Shown piece by piece: positions 9,097-17,310 of a stretch of 64,000 nt of DNA. A program made the translations under genes and the position numbers. Below the pieces are notes generated by a model. It was not told the DNA's origin, made no database searches, and worked only from the letters and a program-made list of their open reading frames with translations. Within the stretch, counting starts at the first letter, position 1, and each line of letters starts with the position of its first letter. Source of the stretch: Streptomyces sp. Y2F8-2 (GTDB taxonomy: Bacteria; Actinomycetota; Actinomycetes; Streptomycetales; Streptomycetaceae); NCBI RefSeq assembly GCF_014905555.1, contig NZ_BNGS01000015.1:1-64000 (forward strand), read 5' to 3'.

Positions 9097-9241
9097 GTCT
9101 GCGACTCCTCGATACAAGGTCTACGGCCCTCAGAGCGTAGCACCTGTCGTGGCCTTGCCAGGTTCCGGCCGTCGGAACGCAGGTGTGTGCATGGGCACAT
9201 GTCGAACGGGCACATTCCGCCTGACCCCATTGGACGTGTTG

Positions 9242-9292
9242 TTGACAGCCCGAAGCGGCCGTGCAAATATCGTCACCAGTTGAACTGGTGAC
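9242..9292 (+). promoter_or_regulatory. Promoter and perfect palindromic operator of the oxidase operon
   Basis: TTGACA (9242-9247) and AAATAT (9265-9270) are 17 bp apart. Immediately after comes GTCACCAGTT-G-AACTGGTGAC (9272-9292), a palindrome with two perfect 10-base arms around one central base, covering the expected transcription start. It is the best copy of the element shared with 5428, 10972, 15100, 16696 and 16738. The first gene starts at 9408, giving a 5' leader of about 130 bases. Confidence 0.7.
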
Positions 9293-9407
9293 GATGTCGC
9301 TGCATGGCTCGACGGTGTTCACACGTGTGGACCCACCCGGCCGGCGCCGTCTGCCGTGCGGCTGCACCTCGCCGGGATCGTCACCACTCCGAAGGAGCAC
9401 ACTGACC

Positions 9408-10130
9408 ATGGCAGGAAAGCCGAAGCCGAGGGCCGAGGGCGCACCGGTGGGACGGCGGGCGATGCTGGGCATGCTCGGCGCGGGCGCTGCGGGGCTCGCC
9501 GCCGCGCCCTACCTCCAGCGCGGCTGGGAGGGGTTCCTCGGCGCCGCCTCCCAGGTCGACGCGACCGGGCTGACCGGCCTGCTGCCCAATCCGGGCGGCT
9601 TCCGGTACTACAGCGTCGTCGGCTCGGTGCCGCACAAGGACGAGACGAACTACGAACTGACGGTCGGCGGACTGGTGGAGAAGCCGAAGACCTACACGCT
9701 CGCCGACCTGCGCGCGATGCCGCAGACCCGCGTCGTCCACGACGTGCTGTGCACGGACGGATGGCGTGTGGACAAGACTCCTTTCGAAGGGGTGAAGCTG
9801 GCGGACATCCTGGACGCCGCCGGGGTGCGCTCCTCGGGCGCGGCGGTCCGCTTCACCTGCTTCGACGGTGCCTACACCGAGAGTCTCACCCTGGAGCAGG
9901 CGCGCCGCCCGGACGTCCTGGTGGCACTGAACATGCAGGACAAGCCCATCACCCACGACCACGGCGGACCCGTCCGTCTCTACGTGGCCCCCATGTACTT
10001 CTACAAGTCGGCCAAGTGGCTCTCCGGCATCTCGGTCACCGACAAGGTCGTTCCCGGCTACTGGGAGGAACGCGGTTATGCGATCGACGGCTGGCTCGAC
10101 GGCGCCGACCGGCACAGCGACGCGGCCTGA
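9408..10130 (+). CDS. Tat-exported molybdopterin-dependent oxidoreductase (sulfite oxidase/MsrP-like)
   Basis: The 240-residue protein starts with a twin-arginine signal (GRRAMLGMLGAGAAGLAAA, R16-R17). An oxidoreductase molybdopterin domain follows, with DVLCTDGW holding a likely Mo-ligand Cys115, and FTCFDGAYTESL and HDHGGPVRLYVAP further on. YedY/MsrP relatives reduce methionine sulfoxide and sulfite oxidases oxidise sulfite; the reaction here is not decided. The ATG at 9408 has GAAGGAG ten bases upstream; an in-frame ATG at 9294 would add a low-complexity stretch unlike a signal peptide. The cytochrome b gene overlaps its 3' end by 53 bp. Confidence 0.88.
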   Translation: MAGKPKPRAEGAPVGRRAMLGMLGAGAAGLAAAPYLQRGWEGFLGAASQVDATGLTGLLPNPGGFRYYSVVGSVPHKDETNYELTVGGLVEKPKTYTLADLRAMPQTRVVHDVLCTDGWRVDKTPFEGVKLADILDAAGVRSSGAAVRFTCFDGAYTESLTLEQARRPDVLVALNMQDKPITHDHGGPVRLYVAPMYFYKSAKWLSGISVTDKVVPGYWEERGYAIDGWLDGADRHSDAA

Positions 10131-10770
10131 TCCCTCCGACCGGGTCCGCCGCTTCAACACCGCCGAGCGCATGGTCCACCGGGCCACCGGCTACCTGATG
10201 CTGGTGTGTCTGGTCTCCGCCGCCTGCCTGTACCTCGGGCCGCTGGCCCAACTGGTCGGGCGGCGGCACCTGATGGTCACGGTGCACGAGTGGTCGGGCA
10301 TCTCGCTGCCGCTGCCCTTCCTGCTGGGACTCCTCTCGGCCGACTTCCGCGCGGACCTGCGCAGGCTGAACCGGTTCGCTGTGTACGACCGGCAGTGGCT
10401 GCGGGCCGTCCGCAGGCGCAGGGCCGCGCCCGAGGCGCGCCCGGCCGGCAAGTTCAACGCGGGGCAGAAGCTCTACGCCGGCTGGATCGCCGGCGCCGTC
10501 CTGGTCATGATGGTCACCGGCCTGCTGATGTGGTTCATGGGGCTGCTGCCCTTCATCTCCCGCACCAGCGCGATCTTCGTCCACGACCTGCTCGCCTGGA
10601 CGATCACCTTCGTCGTCCTCGGGCACATGCGCAAGGCCTTCGAGGATCCGGAGGCGCGGCTCGGGATGCGTACCGGGTACGTCAGCCGGTCCTGGGCGCA
10701 GCGGTACCACTCCCGGTGGCTGCGGGAGGAGCGCGACGGCGGCGTGGCCGGGGGAGCGGACCAGGTGTGA
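10078..10770 (+). CDS. Membrane cytochrome b (YedZ/MsrQ-like or FdhI-like partner subunit)
   Basis: The 230-residue protein has about four hydrophobic helices. Histidines suited to b-haem ligation sit in ERMVHRATGYLML, LMVTVHEWSG, AIFVHDLLAW and VVLGHMRKAF. This is the cytochrome b561/formate dehydrogenase gamma pattern. It should carry quinol electrons across the membrane to the exported molybdopterin subunit encoded just upstream. Its only plausible start, ATG 10078, lies inside the preceding gene, so synthesis of the two is probably coupled. Confidence 0.82.
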   Translation: MRSTAGSTAPTGTATRPDPSDRVRRFNTAERMVHRATGYLMLVCLVSAACLYLGPLAQLVGRRHLMVTVHEWSGISLPLPFLLGLLSADFRADLRRLNRFAVYDRQWLRAVRRRRAAPEARPAGKFNAGQKLYAGWIAGAVLVMMVTGLLMWFMGLLPFISRTSAIFVHDLLAWTITFVVLGHMRKAFEDPEARLGMRTGYVSRSWAQRYHSRWLREERDGGVAGGADQV

Positions 10771-11172
10771 CGTGACTCGGGCGGGCGATGCCCGGCTGGG
10801 ACGGCCCCGGGCCCCGCCGAATGACCTAACACGTTCGTCACCGTCCTCGGCCGGATTCCGTCGACGCGGACCGTCAACTGACTGTCGTCGGGTGCCCGGT
10901 GTGCGTCCAGAGTGGGAACCGGCCGCAGCGTCCGGCCACTGGCTCACCCGAAGTTCAAACCCACCCCTTCAGTCACCCCTTCAACCGGTGATAAGGTCCG
11001 GATCAGTCTTCGGTGGACCCGAGGCCGCCTCGGGTCGCACACCCAGGTCAGGGAGGCGTACGCGCGGACGTCGTCCGCGGCGAGGCCGCCGCCCCAGCCA
11101 CTGTCCTGCTCATCCGCCCTACACATGTGTCGCCGCCGACCAGGCGCACACCCACTCCTTGGATGGATACCC
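10771..11172 (+). other. Intergenic region holding the tannase promoter
   Basis: No gene is supported here. It contains the operator at 10972 and an about 175-base 5' leader before the esterase gene. No strong hairpin terminator for the cytochrome gene was seen. Confidence 0.4.
10968..10997 (+). promoter_or_regulatory. Operator GTCACC-N9-GGTGAT with weak promoter
   Basis: The 21-bp element at 10972-10992 matches the shared palindrome, with eight of ten arm positions symmetrical in type. TTCAGT (10968-10973) and TAAGGT (10992-10997), 18 bp apart, would make a weak promoter with the operator filling the spacer. It points toward the tannase-family gene at 11173. Confidence 0.55.
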
Positions 11173-12792
11173 ATGAGACGACGACTTCTGACTGTCCTCG
11201 CGGCCGGAGTGCCGCTGGCTGCCGCGGTGTACCTGCCGACCGCGTCGGCGGAACCCCGGAACACCGCCTCCACGCCGCTCAATTGCGACACGGTGTCGGT
11301 GAAGGCCCCGGCCGGCACCAAGGTGGAGTCCGTGACGACGCTCCACCAAGAGGGCGGCACCATCCAGGGCACCGGGGTCCTGCAGGGCACGGTCACCGAC
11401 GTCCCGGCGTTCTGCGAGGTCACGGTCACCCTCACCCACCCGGGCGACGGCGACCACGCCAAGGTGCGGACCTGGCTGCCCGTCAGTGGTTGGAACGGCC
11501 GCTTCCAGGGGCTCGGGGGCGCCGCCTACCTCGCCGGGGACAACAATGTCGGTCTGGCCACCGCGGTCAAGAACGGCTACGCGGCGACCACCACGGACGC
11601 CGGTGTCGGCGACGCCCTCGACACCAGCTGGGCACTGAACAGCAAGGGGCAGGTCAACACCGCCCTGCTGAAGAACTTCGCCTCCCGCTCCCAGCACGAG
11701 GCGGCGGTCGTCGGCAAGGAGGTCGTCGACGCCGTCTACGGCAAGCGCGCCTCCTACTCCTACTTCACCGGCTGCTCCACCGGCGGACGCCAGGGCTACA
11801 TGGAGGCCCAGCGCCACCCGACCGACTACGACGGCATCCTCGCCGACGCGCCCGCGATCAACTGGGACGAGTTCGAAGTCGCCACCCTGTGGCCGCAGGT
11901 GGTCATGAACAACGAGAAGACCTACCCGGCCCCCTGCGAGTTCAAGGCCTTCACCGACGCCGCCGTCAGGGCCTGCGACCCGCTCGACGGCGTCGAGGAC
12001 GGCCTCGTCAACGACGCGTCCCGCTGCGACTTCGACCCGCGCCGGCTGATCGGCACCAAGGTCGTGTGCAACGGCAAGGAGCTGACTGTCACGGCGGCCG
12101 ACGCGGCCGTGGTGCGCAAGATCTGGGACGGTCCGCGCACGCCGTCGGGCAGGAAGCTGTGGTCCGGCGTCCCGATCGGGGCCAACCTGGCGGCTCTGGC
12201 CGGTGTTTCCGACCCCGACGCCAACGGGAACGTCAAGGGAGCGCCGTTCCCGGTGCCCGCCGACTGGGTCAGGCTGTGGGTGGCGAAGGACCCGTCCCTG
12301 GACGTCTCGAAGATCACTTACAGCCGGTTCACACGGCTGTTCAAGCAGTCCGAGGTCGAGTACGACAAGGTCATGGGCACGGACGACCCGGATCTGTCCG
12401 CCTTCCTCAAGTCCGGCGGCAAGCTGCTGACCTGGCACGGCCAGGCCGACCAGTACATCCCCACTCAGGGCACCGTGCAGTACCGCCAGCAGGTCGAGCG
12501 GGAGATGGGCGGTCCCAAGCGGGTCGACGATTTCTACCGTCTCTTCCTCGCCCCGAACACGGACCACTGCGGCCTCAACGGCCTTGACGGTTCGGCTGAC
12601 GCCCTCGCCGCGCTGACCGCCTGGGTCGAGCACGGCAAGGCGCCCAACACGCTGCCCGCCACCCTGATCAACGCGGACGGTCAGACGGTCACCCGTGATC
12701 TGTGCAGCTACCCGTCGGTGTCCCGCTACAAGGGCCACGGCGACACGGCTGCCGCCTCCAGCTTCCGCTGCGTCTCCCCGTCCCGGCACTGA
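11173..12792 (+). CDS. Secreted tannase/feruloyl esterase family hydrolase
   Basis: The 539-residue protein begins with a Sec signal peptide (MRRRLLTVLAAGVPLAAAVYLPTASA, in parts). The tannase-family catalytic fold follows: the nucleophile elbow GCSTGGRQG (about 200), the acid region LTWHGQADQYIP (about 422) and the base in APNTDHCGLNG (about 460), with paired cysteines typical of the family. Members hydrolyse galloyl, feruloyl or related aromatic esters outside the cell; the ester is not predictable. The gene sits downstream of the palindromic operator at 10972 and just upstream of a DUF308-like membrane protein gene. Confidence 0.88.
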   Translation: MRRRLLTVLAAGVPLAAAVYLPTASAEPRNTASTPLNCDTVSVKAPAGTKVESVTTLHQEGGTIQGTGVLQGTVTDVPAFCEVTVTLTHPGDGDHAKVRTWLPVSGWNGRFQGLGGAAYLAGDNNVGLATAVKNGYAATTTDAGVGDALDTSWALNSKGQVNTALLKNFASRSQHEAAVVGKEVVDAVYGKRASYSYFTGCSTGGRQGYMEAQRHPTDYDGILADAPAINWDEFEVATLWPQVVMNNEKTYPAPCEFKAFTDAAVRACDPLDGVEDGLVNDASRCDFDPRRLIGTKVVCNGKELTVTAADAAVVRKIWDGPRTPSGRKLWSGVPIGANLAALAGVSDPDANGNVKGAPFPVPADWVRLWVAKDPSLDVSKITYSRFTRLFKQSEVEYDKVMGTDDPDLSAFLKSGGKLLTWHGQADQYIPTQGTVQYRQQVEREMGGPKRVDDFYRLFLAPNTDHCGLNGLDGSADALAALTAWVEHGKAPNTLPATLINADGQTVTRDLCSYPSVSRYKGHGDTAAASSFRCVSPSRH

Positions 12793-12840
12793 CCGGCCGG
12801 TCCGCGAACGACTCCCCGACCCGAGAAAGGCCGAACCACC

Positions 12841-13431
12841 ATGAGCACGCAGACATCGACGCCTCCGAACCCGACGACGACGGGCGAGCGCTCCTCCCTG
12901 CTGAGGTTGCACCTGGGCCGTGGCGTCCTGGCCCTGGCGTGGGCCCTGGCGTTCGCCGGAGCCCACGAGCACGTCGACGCGGTGGCGATCACGCTGCTGG
13001 TCGTCTACCCGCTGATCGACGCGGTGTCCTCGCTGATCGACTACCGCGCCACCCCAGACGGTTCCGAGCGCCGTGTCACCGCGTTCAACGGGGTCCTCAG
13101 CACGCTGGCCGCCATCGCGGTCGGCATCGCCGGCGCGGGCGGCGTGGCCCCGGTGCTCCATGTGTTCGGTGTCTGGGCCGTCGTCTCCGGTGCCGCCCAG
13201 GTGATCGTCGGACTGCGGCGACGCGGCCCCGAGCTGGGCAAGCAGTGGCCGACCCTGATCTCGGGCGGGCTGTCGTTCGTCGTCGGCATCTTCTACAACA
13301 TCCAGGCCGCGGGCGACAATCCCTCGCTCGACGTGCTGTCGGTGTACGCCACCGGCGGCGGGGTGTGGTTCATCCTCCAGGCCCTGCTGCTGGGCTGGAA
13401 GTCGCGGCAGCTGCGCACCCGGACCGTCTGA
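12841..13431 (+). CDS. DUF308/HdeD-like membrane protein
   Basis: The 196-residue product has about six hydrophobic helices spaced like HdeD/DUF308 proteins, in paired short helices with an internal repeat (ITLLVVYPLIDAVSSLIDY and VWAVVSGAAQVIVGLR). Function is unknown; E. coli HdeD is linked to acid stress. GAGAAAGG lies upstream of ATG 12841. It follows the esterase by 48 bp, so co-transcription is likely. A 15-bp hairpin terminator follows. Confidence 0.8.
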   Translation: MSTQTSTPPNPTTTGERSSLLRLHLGRGVLALAWALAFAGAHEHVDAVAITLLVVYPLIDAVSSLIDYRATPDGSERRVTAFNGVLSTLAAIAVGIAGAGGVAPVLHVFGVWAVVSGAAQVIVGLRRRGPELGKQWPTLISGGLSFVVGIFYNIQAAGDNPSLDVLSVYATGGGVWFILQALLLGWKSRQLRTRTV

Positions 13432-13454
13432 CCCCGGACCCCGCTTCCGGTGCC

Positions 13455-13488
13455 GTCCCGGCCCGCGCCCCGAGGCGCGGGCCGGGAC
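13455..13488 (+). terminator. Hairpin terminator after the DUF308 gene
   Basis: GTCCCGGCCCGCGCC (13455-13469) and GGCGCGGGCCGGGAC (13474-13488) form a perfect 15-bp stem with a CCGA loop, followed by TTTCGT. It ends the tannase/DUF308 unit 24 bases after the stop. Confidence 0.8.
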
Positions 13489-13516
13489 TTTCGTGTCGTA
13501 CGAACGGGACCCGGAC

Positions 13517-13774
13517 GCGCAGCTTGTCCGCGATCAGACCGGCCAGCAATGGTGCAGGCCGGTGCGGGCGGTGCTCGGGCGAGGCGAGCTGGAGGGCATG
13601 GCTCGACCAGCGGCGGAAGTCGGCGTCGTGCTGCTCGGTGATGCCGAGGAGTCCGGCGATCACCGTCGCGGGCAGCGGCGCGTGGAACGCCTCGACGAGG
13701 TCGATGGCACCGGCGGGCGGCATGGAGTCGATCAGGTCGTGGGCGATCCGCTCGATGCGCGGAGCCAGTTCGGC
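13517..13774 (-). pseudogene. Cytochrome P450 fragment
   Basis: The minus frame reads about 85 residues of a bacterial P450 from the B/C-helix region (LAPRIERIAHDLIDSM, VEAFHAPLPATVIAGLLGI, DFRRWSSHAL). The rest of the protein, including the I-helix, ExxR and the haem-binding Cys loop, is absent on either side. It is a relic and not a functional enzyme. Confidence 0.7.
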
Positions 13775-14077
13775 GGGCGGCGCGCGGTGAAGGCGGGGGC
13801 GGCCAGGCGGCGCAGGCGGCCGTCTACGGCGGATCGGCTCCAGCGTCTGCGAGCCGAATCCCACCGACGGCTTGTTGAGGACGTAACCGGCGGCGAGGGC
13901 CGCGTTCACTCTGCCGACCTGGTACGGGCCTGCTCGTGAGGGCACTTGGGATGCCTCTACCGTACTGGCGGTCTCGTGGGTCCCGGAACGCATGGGGTGG
14001 CGTGCTCGTGCCGTCGTCATGCGAACGAGCCCGGTTCGGTGCGGGGTTCTGGCCGCCCGGTATGGGGGTCCGGACAT

Positions 14078-14114
14078 GCCGCAGGGGCATGCGCGGCGCG
14101 CATGCCCCTGCGGC
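14078..14114 (-). terminator. Perfect 17-bp hairpin terminator of the BI-1 gene
   Basis: GCCGCAGGGGCATGCGC (14078-14094) and its exact reverse complement (14098-14114) enclose a 3-base loop, 12 bases after the minus-strand stop at 14127. There is no T-run, which is common for Streptomyces terminators. Confidence 0.75.
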
Positions 14115-14126
14115 GTCGGAGCGAAC

Positions 14127-14981
14127 TCAGTTCTCGTTGTTGAAGAGGGAGAGCACGCGCGCCACTTCCAGGTAGATCCAGACCAGCGTCAGGGTGAGAC
14201 CGAAGGCGGCCAGCCAGGCCTCCTGGCGCGGGGCGCCGTAGGCGACGGCGTCCTCGACCTGCTTGAGGTCGAGGGCGAGGAAGGCCGCACCGAGCAGGAT
14301 GCCGATGACGCCGAAGGCGAAGCCGAGGCCGCCGCTGTGGAAGCCGAGGCCGTTGCCGGCGCCGAAGGCGGAGAAGAGGGAGTCGGCGACAAGCAGGAGC
14401 AGGAACCCGGTCGCGGCGGCGGCGACGAATCCGGCGAACCGCTGGGTGACCCGGATCCAGCGCATCCGGTAGGCGATGAGCACGCCCGCGGACACCGCGA
14501 AGGTGCCGAGGACGGCCTGGACGACCACACCCGGCGCGATGTAGGTCGAGACCGTGCTGGAGAACACGCCGAGGAAGACACCCTCGAACGCCGCGTACCC
14601 GAGGATCAGCGCCGGAGACGGCGTCCGCCGGAACGACTGGACCAGCGACAGCACGAAGGCGACGAGGGCGGCGCCCACGGCGAGGCCGTAGGACCGGCCG
14701 ATGTTCGCCTCGTCGACGGGCAGCAGGAGCCAGGAGAGCACCGCCGTCAGGGCCACGGTGCCGAGGGTCGTCGCGGTGCGGACGATGACGTCGTCCATGG
14801 TCACCGCGGTCGAGCCGGCGCGCAGGCCGGTGCCGGCGGGGGAGGCGTACGGGTTGGTCCGGTAGTCGCCGGCCGGGCTGCCGCCGACCGTGGCACCCAT
14901 CGGCTCACGCTGGTGCGCGCCCGCCGGGCCTGCGTCACGGGTGGCGCCCCAGCGGGAGAAGATCGGGTTGCTTGTCCTCAC
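14127..14981 (-). CDS. Bax inhibitor-1 (BI-1/YbhL/YccA) family membrane protein
   Basis: The 284-residue protein has a polar N-terminus (TSNPIFSRW) and then seven hydrophobic helices of the BI-1 family, ending in the acidic EVARVLSLFNNEN tail. Bacterial members act as pH-sensitive calcium leak channels or modulate FtsH. The start is GTG 14981, with GAGGAGGAA directly upstream; the longer frame to 15107 is not needed. The transcript would begin near a TAGAAT box inside the palindromic operator at 15100, leaving a leader of about 120 bases. Confidence 0.88.
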   Translation of the reverse strand: MRTSNPIFSRWGATRDAGPAGAHQREPMGATVGGSPAGDYRTNPYASPAGTGLRAGSTAVTMDDVIVRTATTLGTVALTAVLSWLLLPVDEANIGRSYGLAVGAALVAFVLSLVQSFRRTPSPALILGYAAFEGVFLGVFSSTVSTYIAPGVVVQAVLGTFAVSAGVLIAYRMRWIRVTQRFAGFVAAAATGFLLLLVADSLFSAFGAGNGLGFHSGGLGFAFGVIGILLGAAFLALDLKQVEDAVAYGAPRQEAWLAAFGLTLTLVWIYLEVARVLSLFNNEN

Positions 14982-15099
14982 GTCATTCCTCCTCGTCCGC
15001 CGCACTCGCGGCTTGCCGCAAAGCGTTTGTCGTCGGGCGCCCGTGGCGGCGCACGTGTGCCGGTGGCCACCCACTGGGCCGACGACCGCAACCCTTCGC

Positions 15100-15120
15100 G
15101 TCACCATTCTAACTGGTGAC
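15100..15120 (-). promoter_or_regulatory. Operator GTCACC-N9-GGTGAC upstream of the BI-1 gene
   Basis: The 21-bp element has arms GTCACCATTC and AACTGGTGAC, eight of ten positions symmetrical. On the minus strand TAGAAT (15111-15106) lies exactly at its centre and is a near-consensus -10 box; CTTACC lies 17 bp upstream. It is another copy of the CGNR-type operator. Confidence 0.62.
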
Positions 15121-15162
15121 GTGAGGGAGGTAAGTCCCCGTCCGCTCGGGACGGGCGGGCGG

Positions 15163-15630
15163 TCATTCGGACGGCGCTTGCGGGCCGTCGAGCAGTTCCA
15201 TGAGGAAGCCGTCCCAGTTCAAGCCGTCCATCTCGGTCTCGGCCGAGACGACGCGGTAGGTGGCGTCGAGCCACTCCGCCAGCGGCGCGGTGGGGATCTC
15301 GAACAAGGCCTCCACCTCCTCGGACTCCAGAAGCAGCCACGACGAGGGCCGTTCTCCGGGCAGAGTCGGCCACATCCGCACGTCGCCCGCCCCGCTCATC
15401 GACGTCACTCCGCGGTACAGGAGTTCACGGCCGATGTGCCAGATGAGAGTGGGTCCCCGTTCCGCCGCGAACTCGACCGTGATCACCGCGGGCATGTCCA
15501 CGTCGAAGCGGAACTTGGCCCGCATGGGCTGCCGGGTGAATTCGTCCAGCATCTGGTCGAGGTCCAGCAACAACGACGGCACGAGCTCGGGCGCCGAACG
15601 CGCCCGCAGTGGTGACTGATCGCGATGCAT
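15163..15630 (-). CDS. SsgA-like protein (SALP family)
   Basis: The 155-residue acidic protein matches the SsgA/SsgB family: an N-terminal strand pair (AKFRFDVDMPAVITVEF), WHIGRELLYRGV, the conserved GAGDVRMWP box, and a C-terminal helix placing a short-chain region before LAEWLDATYRVV. Family members are limited to morphologically complex actinomycetes and steer septum placement and peptidoglycan remodelling during sporulation. This one is diverged, so its process is not known. ATG 15630 has GGAGGGGAA upstream. Confidence 0.78.
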   Translation of the reverse strand: MHRDQSPLRARSAPELVPSLLLDLDQMLDEFTRQPMRAKFRFDVDMPAVITVEFAAERGPTLIWHIGRELLYRGVTSMSGAGDVRMWPTLPGERPSSWLLLESEEVEALFEIPTAPLAEWLDATYRVVSAETEMDGLNWDGFLMELLDGPQAPSE

Positions 15631-16248
15631 GACAGAAGTTCCCCTCCGTGGGACGAAGTCTGCGTGCTTCCACTCTTCGCCCGGGGTGGACGCCGCACAT
15701 CGGTCAGTTGACGGTCGGAGGACAGCCCCCGACGGGACAGTGACGGTCGGAGGACGGCTCAGGACGGGGCAGTTGGGTCCTGTGGACTGCGGGGGAGGTG
15801 ACGTAAGTCATCGCCTGCCGGTGTCGCACGGCCGTGACGACTGCGGGGGTGCTGCCGTGGCCGGCGGCGCCGAACTCGCCGGTGCGGGGCTGCGGTTAGG
15901 GGTGAGTCAGCCGAGTTCGGGGGACCCGTGCACCGGAGCCGCCGCGTCACGTAGGCGGCGGTATTTCACTGAGAGTGCCCCGCCGCGGTCGTCGGTCTCG
16001 TGACACGGATCGGTGAGACGGCCGCAGTCACACCTGCGCGGCTGGAACGGCCACGTGGCCGGAGTGGACACCCATCTGGCGCATGTGCCGTACGGCCTTC
16101 ACCACGGTCCCGTCGGCTGGGTACCTGTGGCGCAAGCCCGCCATGCGGACCGGAGGCCGGACCGGGAATCCGTTTGCGGTGGAGCTCCCATACCGAAGGA
16201 TGTGGCCCCGCACCGGTGACCCCGGTGACCAGGGTCCGGGATGGCTCA
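15631..16248. other. Intergenic region with a 15-bp direct repeat
   Basis: No gene is supported. TGACGGTCGGAGGAC occurs at 15709-15723 and again at 15741-15755, 32 bp start to start. The promoter of the SsgA-like gene should be near 15640-15720. The rest shows short open frames without domain content. Confidence 0.4.
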
Positions 16249-16677
16249 TCACCTGGCCTGCAGGGGGCCCGCGAAGGACTTGCGCAGGGACGGGGGAGCG
16301 GCGAGGGGGAGCAGTGCGGCGAGCATCTTTCCCTTGAGCGTGCTCGGCTGCCGCGTCAGCTCGACGTCGACCCGGGTGCCGTCGGCCTCGGGGGTCATCC
16401 GGAAGACCCAGCCGCCGCCGGCTCCGAAGAGCTTGGAGTCGAGGGTGGTGATGGTGACCGTGTCACCGCCCGGTTCCCACTCGTAACGCGCGCGCTCCCA
16501 GGCGGCGGCGGTGCCCTCGGTGACCTCGGCCCAGGTGTCACCGAGGTCGTGGACCTCGAAGTGTTCGTCGTCGATCGTGGGCCAGGCCTCGGCGCGGGAA
16601 GGGCCGAAGTCGGTCAGTACCCCCAGCACGTCCTTCGGGCTGAGCGTGGAGACGAGATGGAAGCGTACGACTGCCAT
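16249..16677 (-). CDS. SRPBCC (START-like) family protein
   Basis: The 142-residue product has the polyketide-cyclase/START pattern: VVRFHLVSTLSPKDVLGVLTDF at the start, a central sheet (TWAEVTEGTAAAWERARYEWEPGG), and a C-terminal helix after VDVELTRQPSTLKGKML. Such proteins bind hydrophobic ligands in a helix-grip cavity; no catalytic residues are evident. ATG 16677 has GAGGAA five bases upstream. It sits directly downstream of an operator copy at 16696 and is divergent from a CGNR gene fragment. Confidence 0.8.
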   Translation of the reverse strand: MAVVRFHLVSTLSPKDVLGVLTDFGPSRAEAWPTIDDEHFEVHDLGDTWAEVTEGTAAAWERARYEWEPGGDTVTITTLDSKLFGAGGGWVFRMTPEADGTRVDVELTRQPSTLKGKMLAALLPLAAPPSLRKSFAGPLQAR

Positions 16678-16695
16678 GGGTTTTCCTCACCAAAA

Positions 16696-16758
16696 GTAAC
16701 TGCTCTGACTGGTGACGAAAGATTTCCATGCGTCTGCGTCACCTGTCAAGACGGTTAC
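16696..16758. promoter_or_regulatory. Two operator copies in the divergent SRPBCC/CGNR-relic region
   Basis: GTAACT-N9-GGTGAC lies at 16696-16716 and GTCACC-N9-GGTTAC at 16738-16758, 42 bp apart centre to centre, about four helical turns. The second shares the string GCGTCACCTGTCAA with the promoter of the intact CGNR gene at 5.4 kb, so it is the ancestral promoter of the fragment at 16798. The first faces the SRPBCC gene. Confidence 0.58.
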
Positions 16759-16797
16759 TCCGGGATGGGGCGGGCGGTCACCGGCCAGGAGGTCCAT

Positions 16798-17310
16798 GTG
16801 AGACACGTGTTTCCCTGCGGCACGATCGCCCTCGACTTCGTGGGCACTTGCAGGCGCGTCGAGGACCGGCTCGAGACGAGCGGACCGGCTCCCCGGACTG
16901 CTCGACCCCTGGTTGGGCCCGGGTTCCGCCGCATCGCCACGACGCTGCTGACGGCACGGGGCCTGCGTGTCGTGGCGGAGTCCGGGGACGGTGCCTCGGC
17001 CCTGGCTGCGGTGCGGGCACACCGCCCCGACGGGCTGCTGCTCGACCTGCACCTGCCAGACCTGGACGGACTGACCGTGGCCCGTCAGCTGACCAGGGAG
17101 GACGACCCGCCGCGGATCGTGCTGACCTCCACCGACAAGTCGTTCTGGTCGCAGGAGGAACTGCGGAGAGCGGGAATCGAGTCCTTCGTCGCCAAGGACA
17201 AACTGTTCGACGCCGACCTGCGGGGCCTATTCGCCCCCTCCGTGTCCCGACGGCAACCCCGGGCCGGGGCCCCTTCGCCGCCTGCCGCCCCCCGCTACTG
17301 CCCGAGGTAG
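16798..17310 (+). pseudogene. Chimera of a CGNR N-terminus and a response-regulator receiver domain
   Basis: From GTG 16798 the frame starts like the ABATE domain of the CGNR gene at 4.9 kb (RHVFPCGTIALDFVGTCRR). After about 40 residues it switches to a receiver domain: FRRIATTLLTARGLRVVAESGDG, phosphoacceptor Asp in LLLDLHLPDLDG, Thr in LTSTD and Lys in VAKDK. The receiver lacks its first strand and acidic pair, and there is no output domain. It is a recombination scar, although the 170-codon frame is open and has a promoter and operator, so expression is conceivable. Confidence 0.65.

Noticed and set aside
5457..9140. A 1227-codon plus-strand frame opposite the two ABC-F genes
   Set aside because: It is the antisense shadow of the ABC-F genes; it has no domain content and the minus-strand products carry all motifs.
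11119..13161. A 680-codon minus-strand frame opposite the tannase gene
   Set aside because: High G+C keeps this frame open. Its translation has no recognisable domain, while the plus strand encodes a signal peptide and the tannase catalytic motifs.
15709..15755. Two 15-bp direct repeats as a possible iteron or CRISPR-like array
   Set aside because: Only two copies, 32 bp apart, with no further units; not an array or origin.
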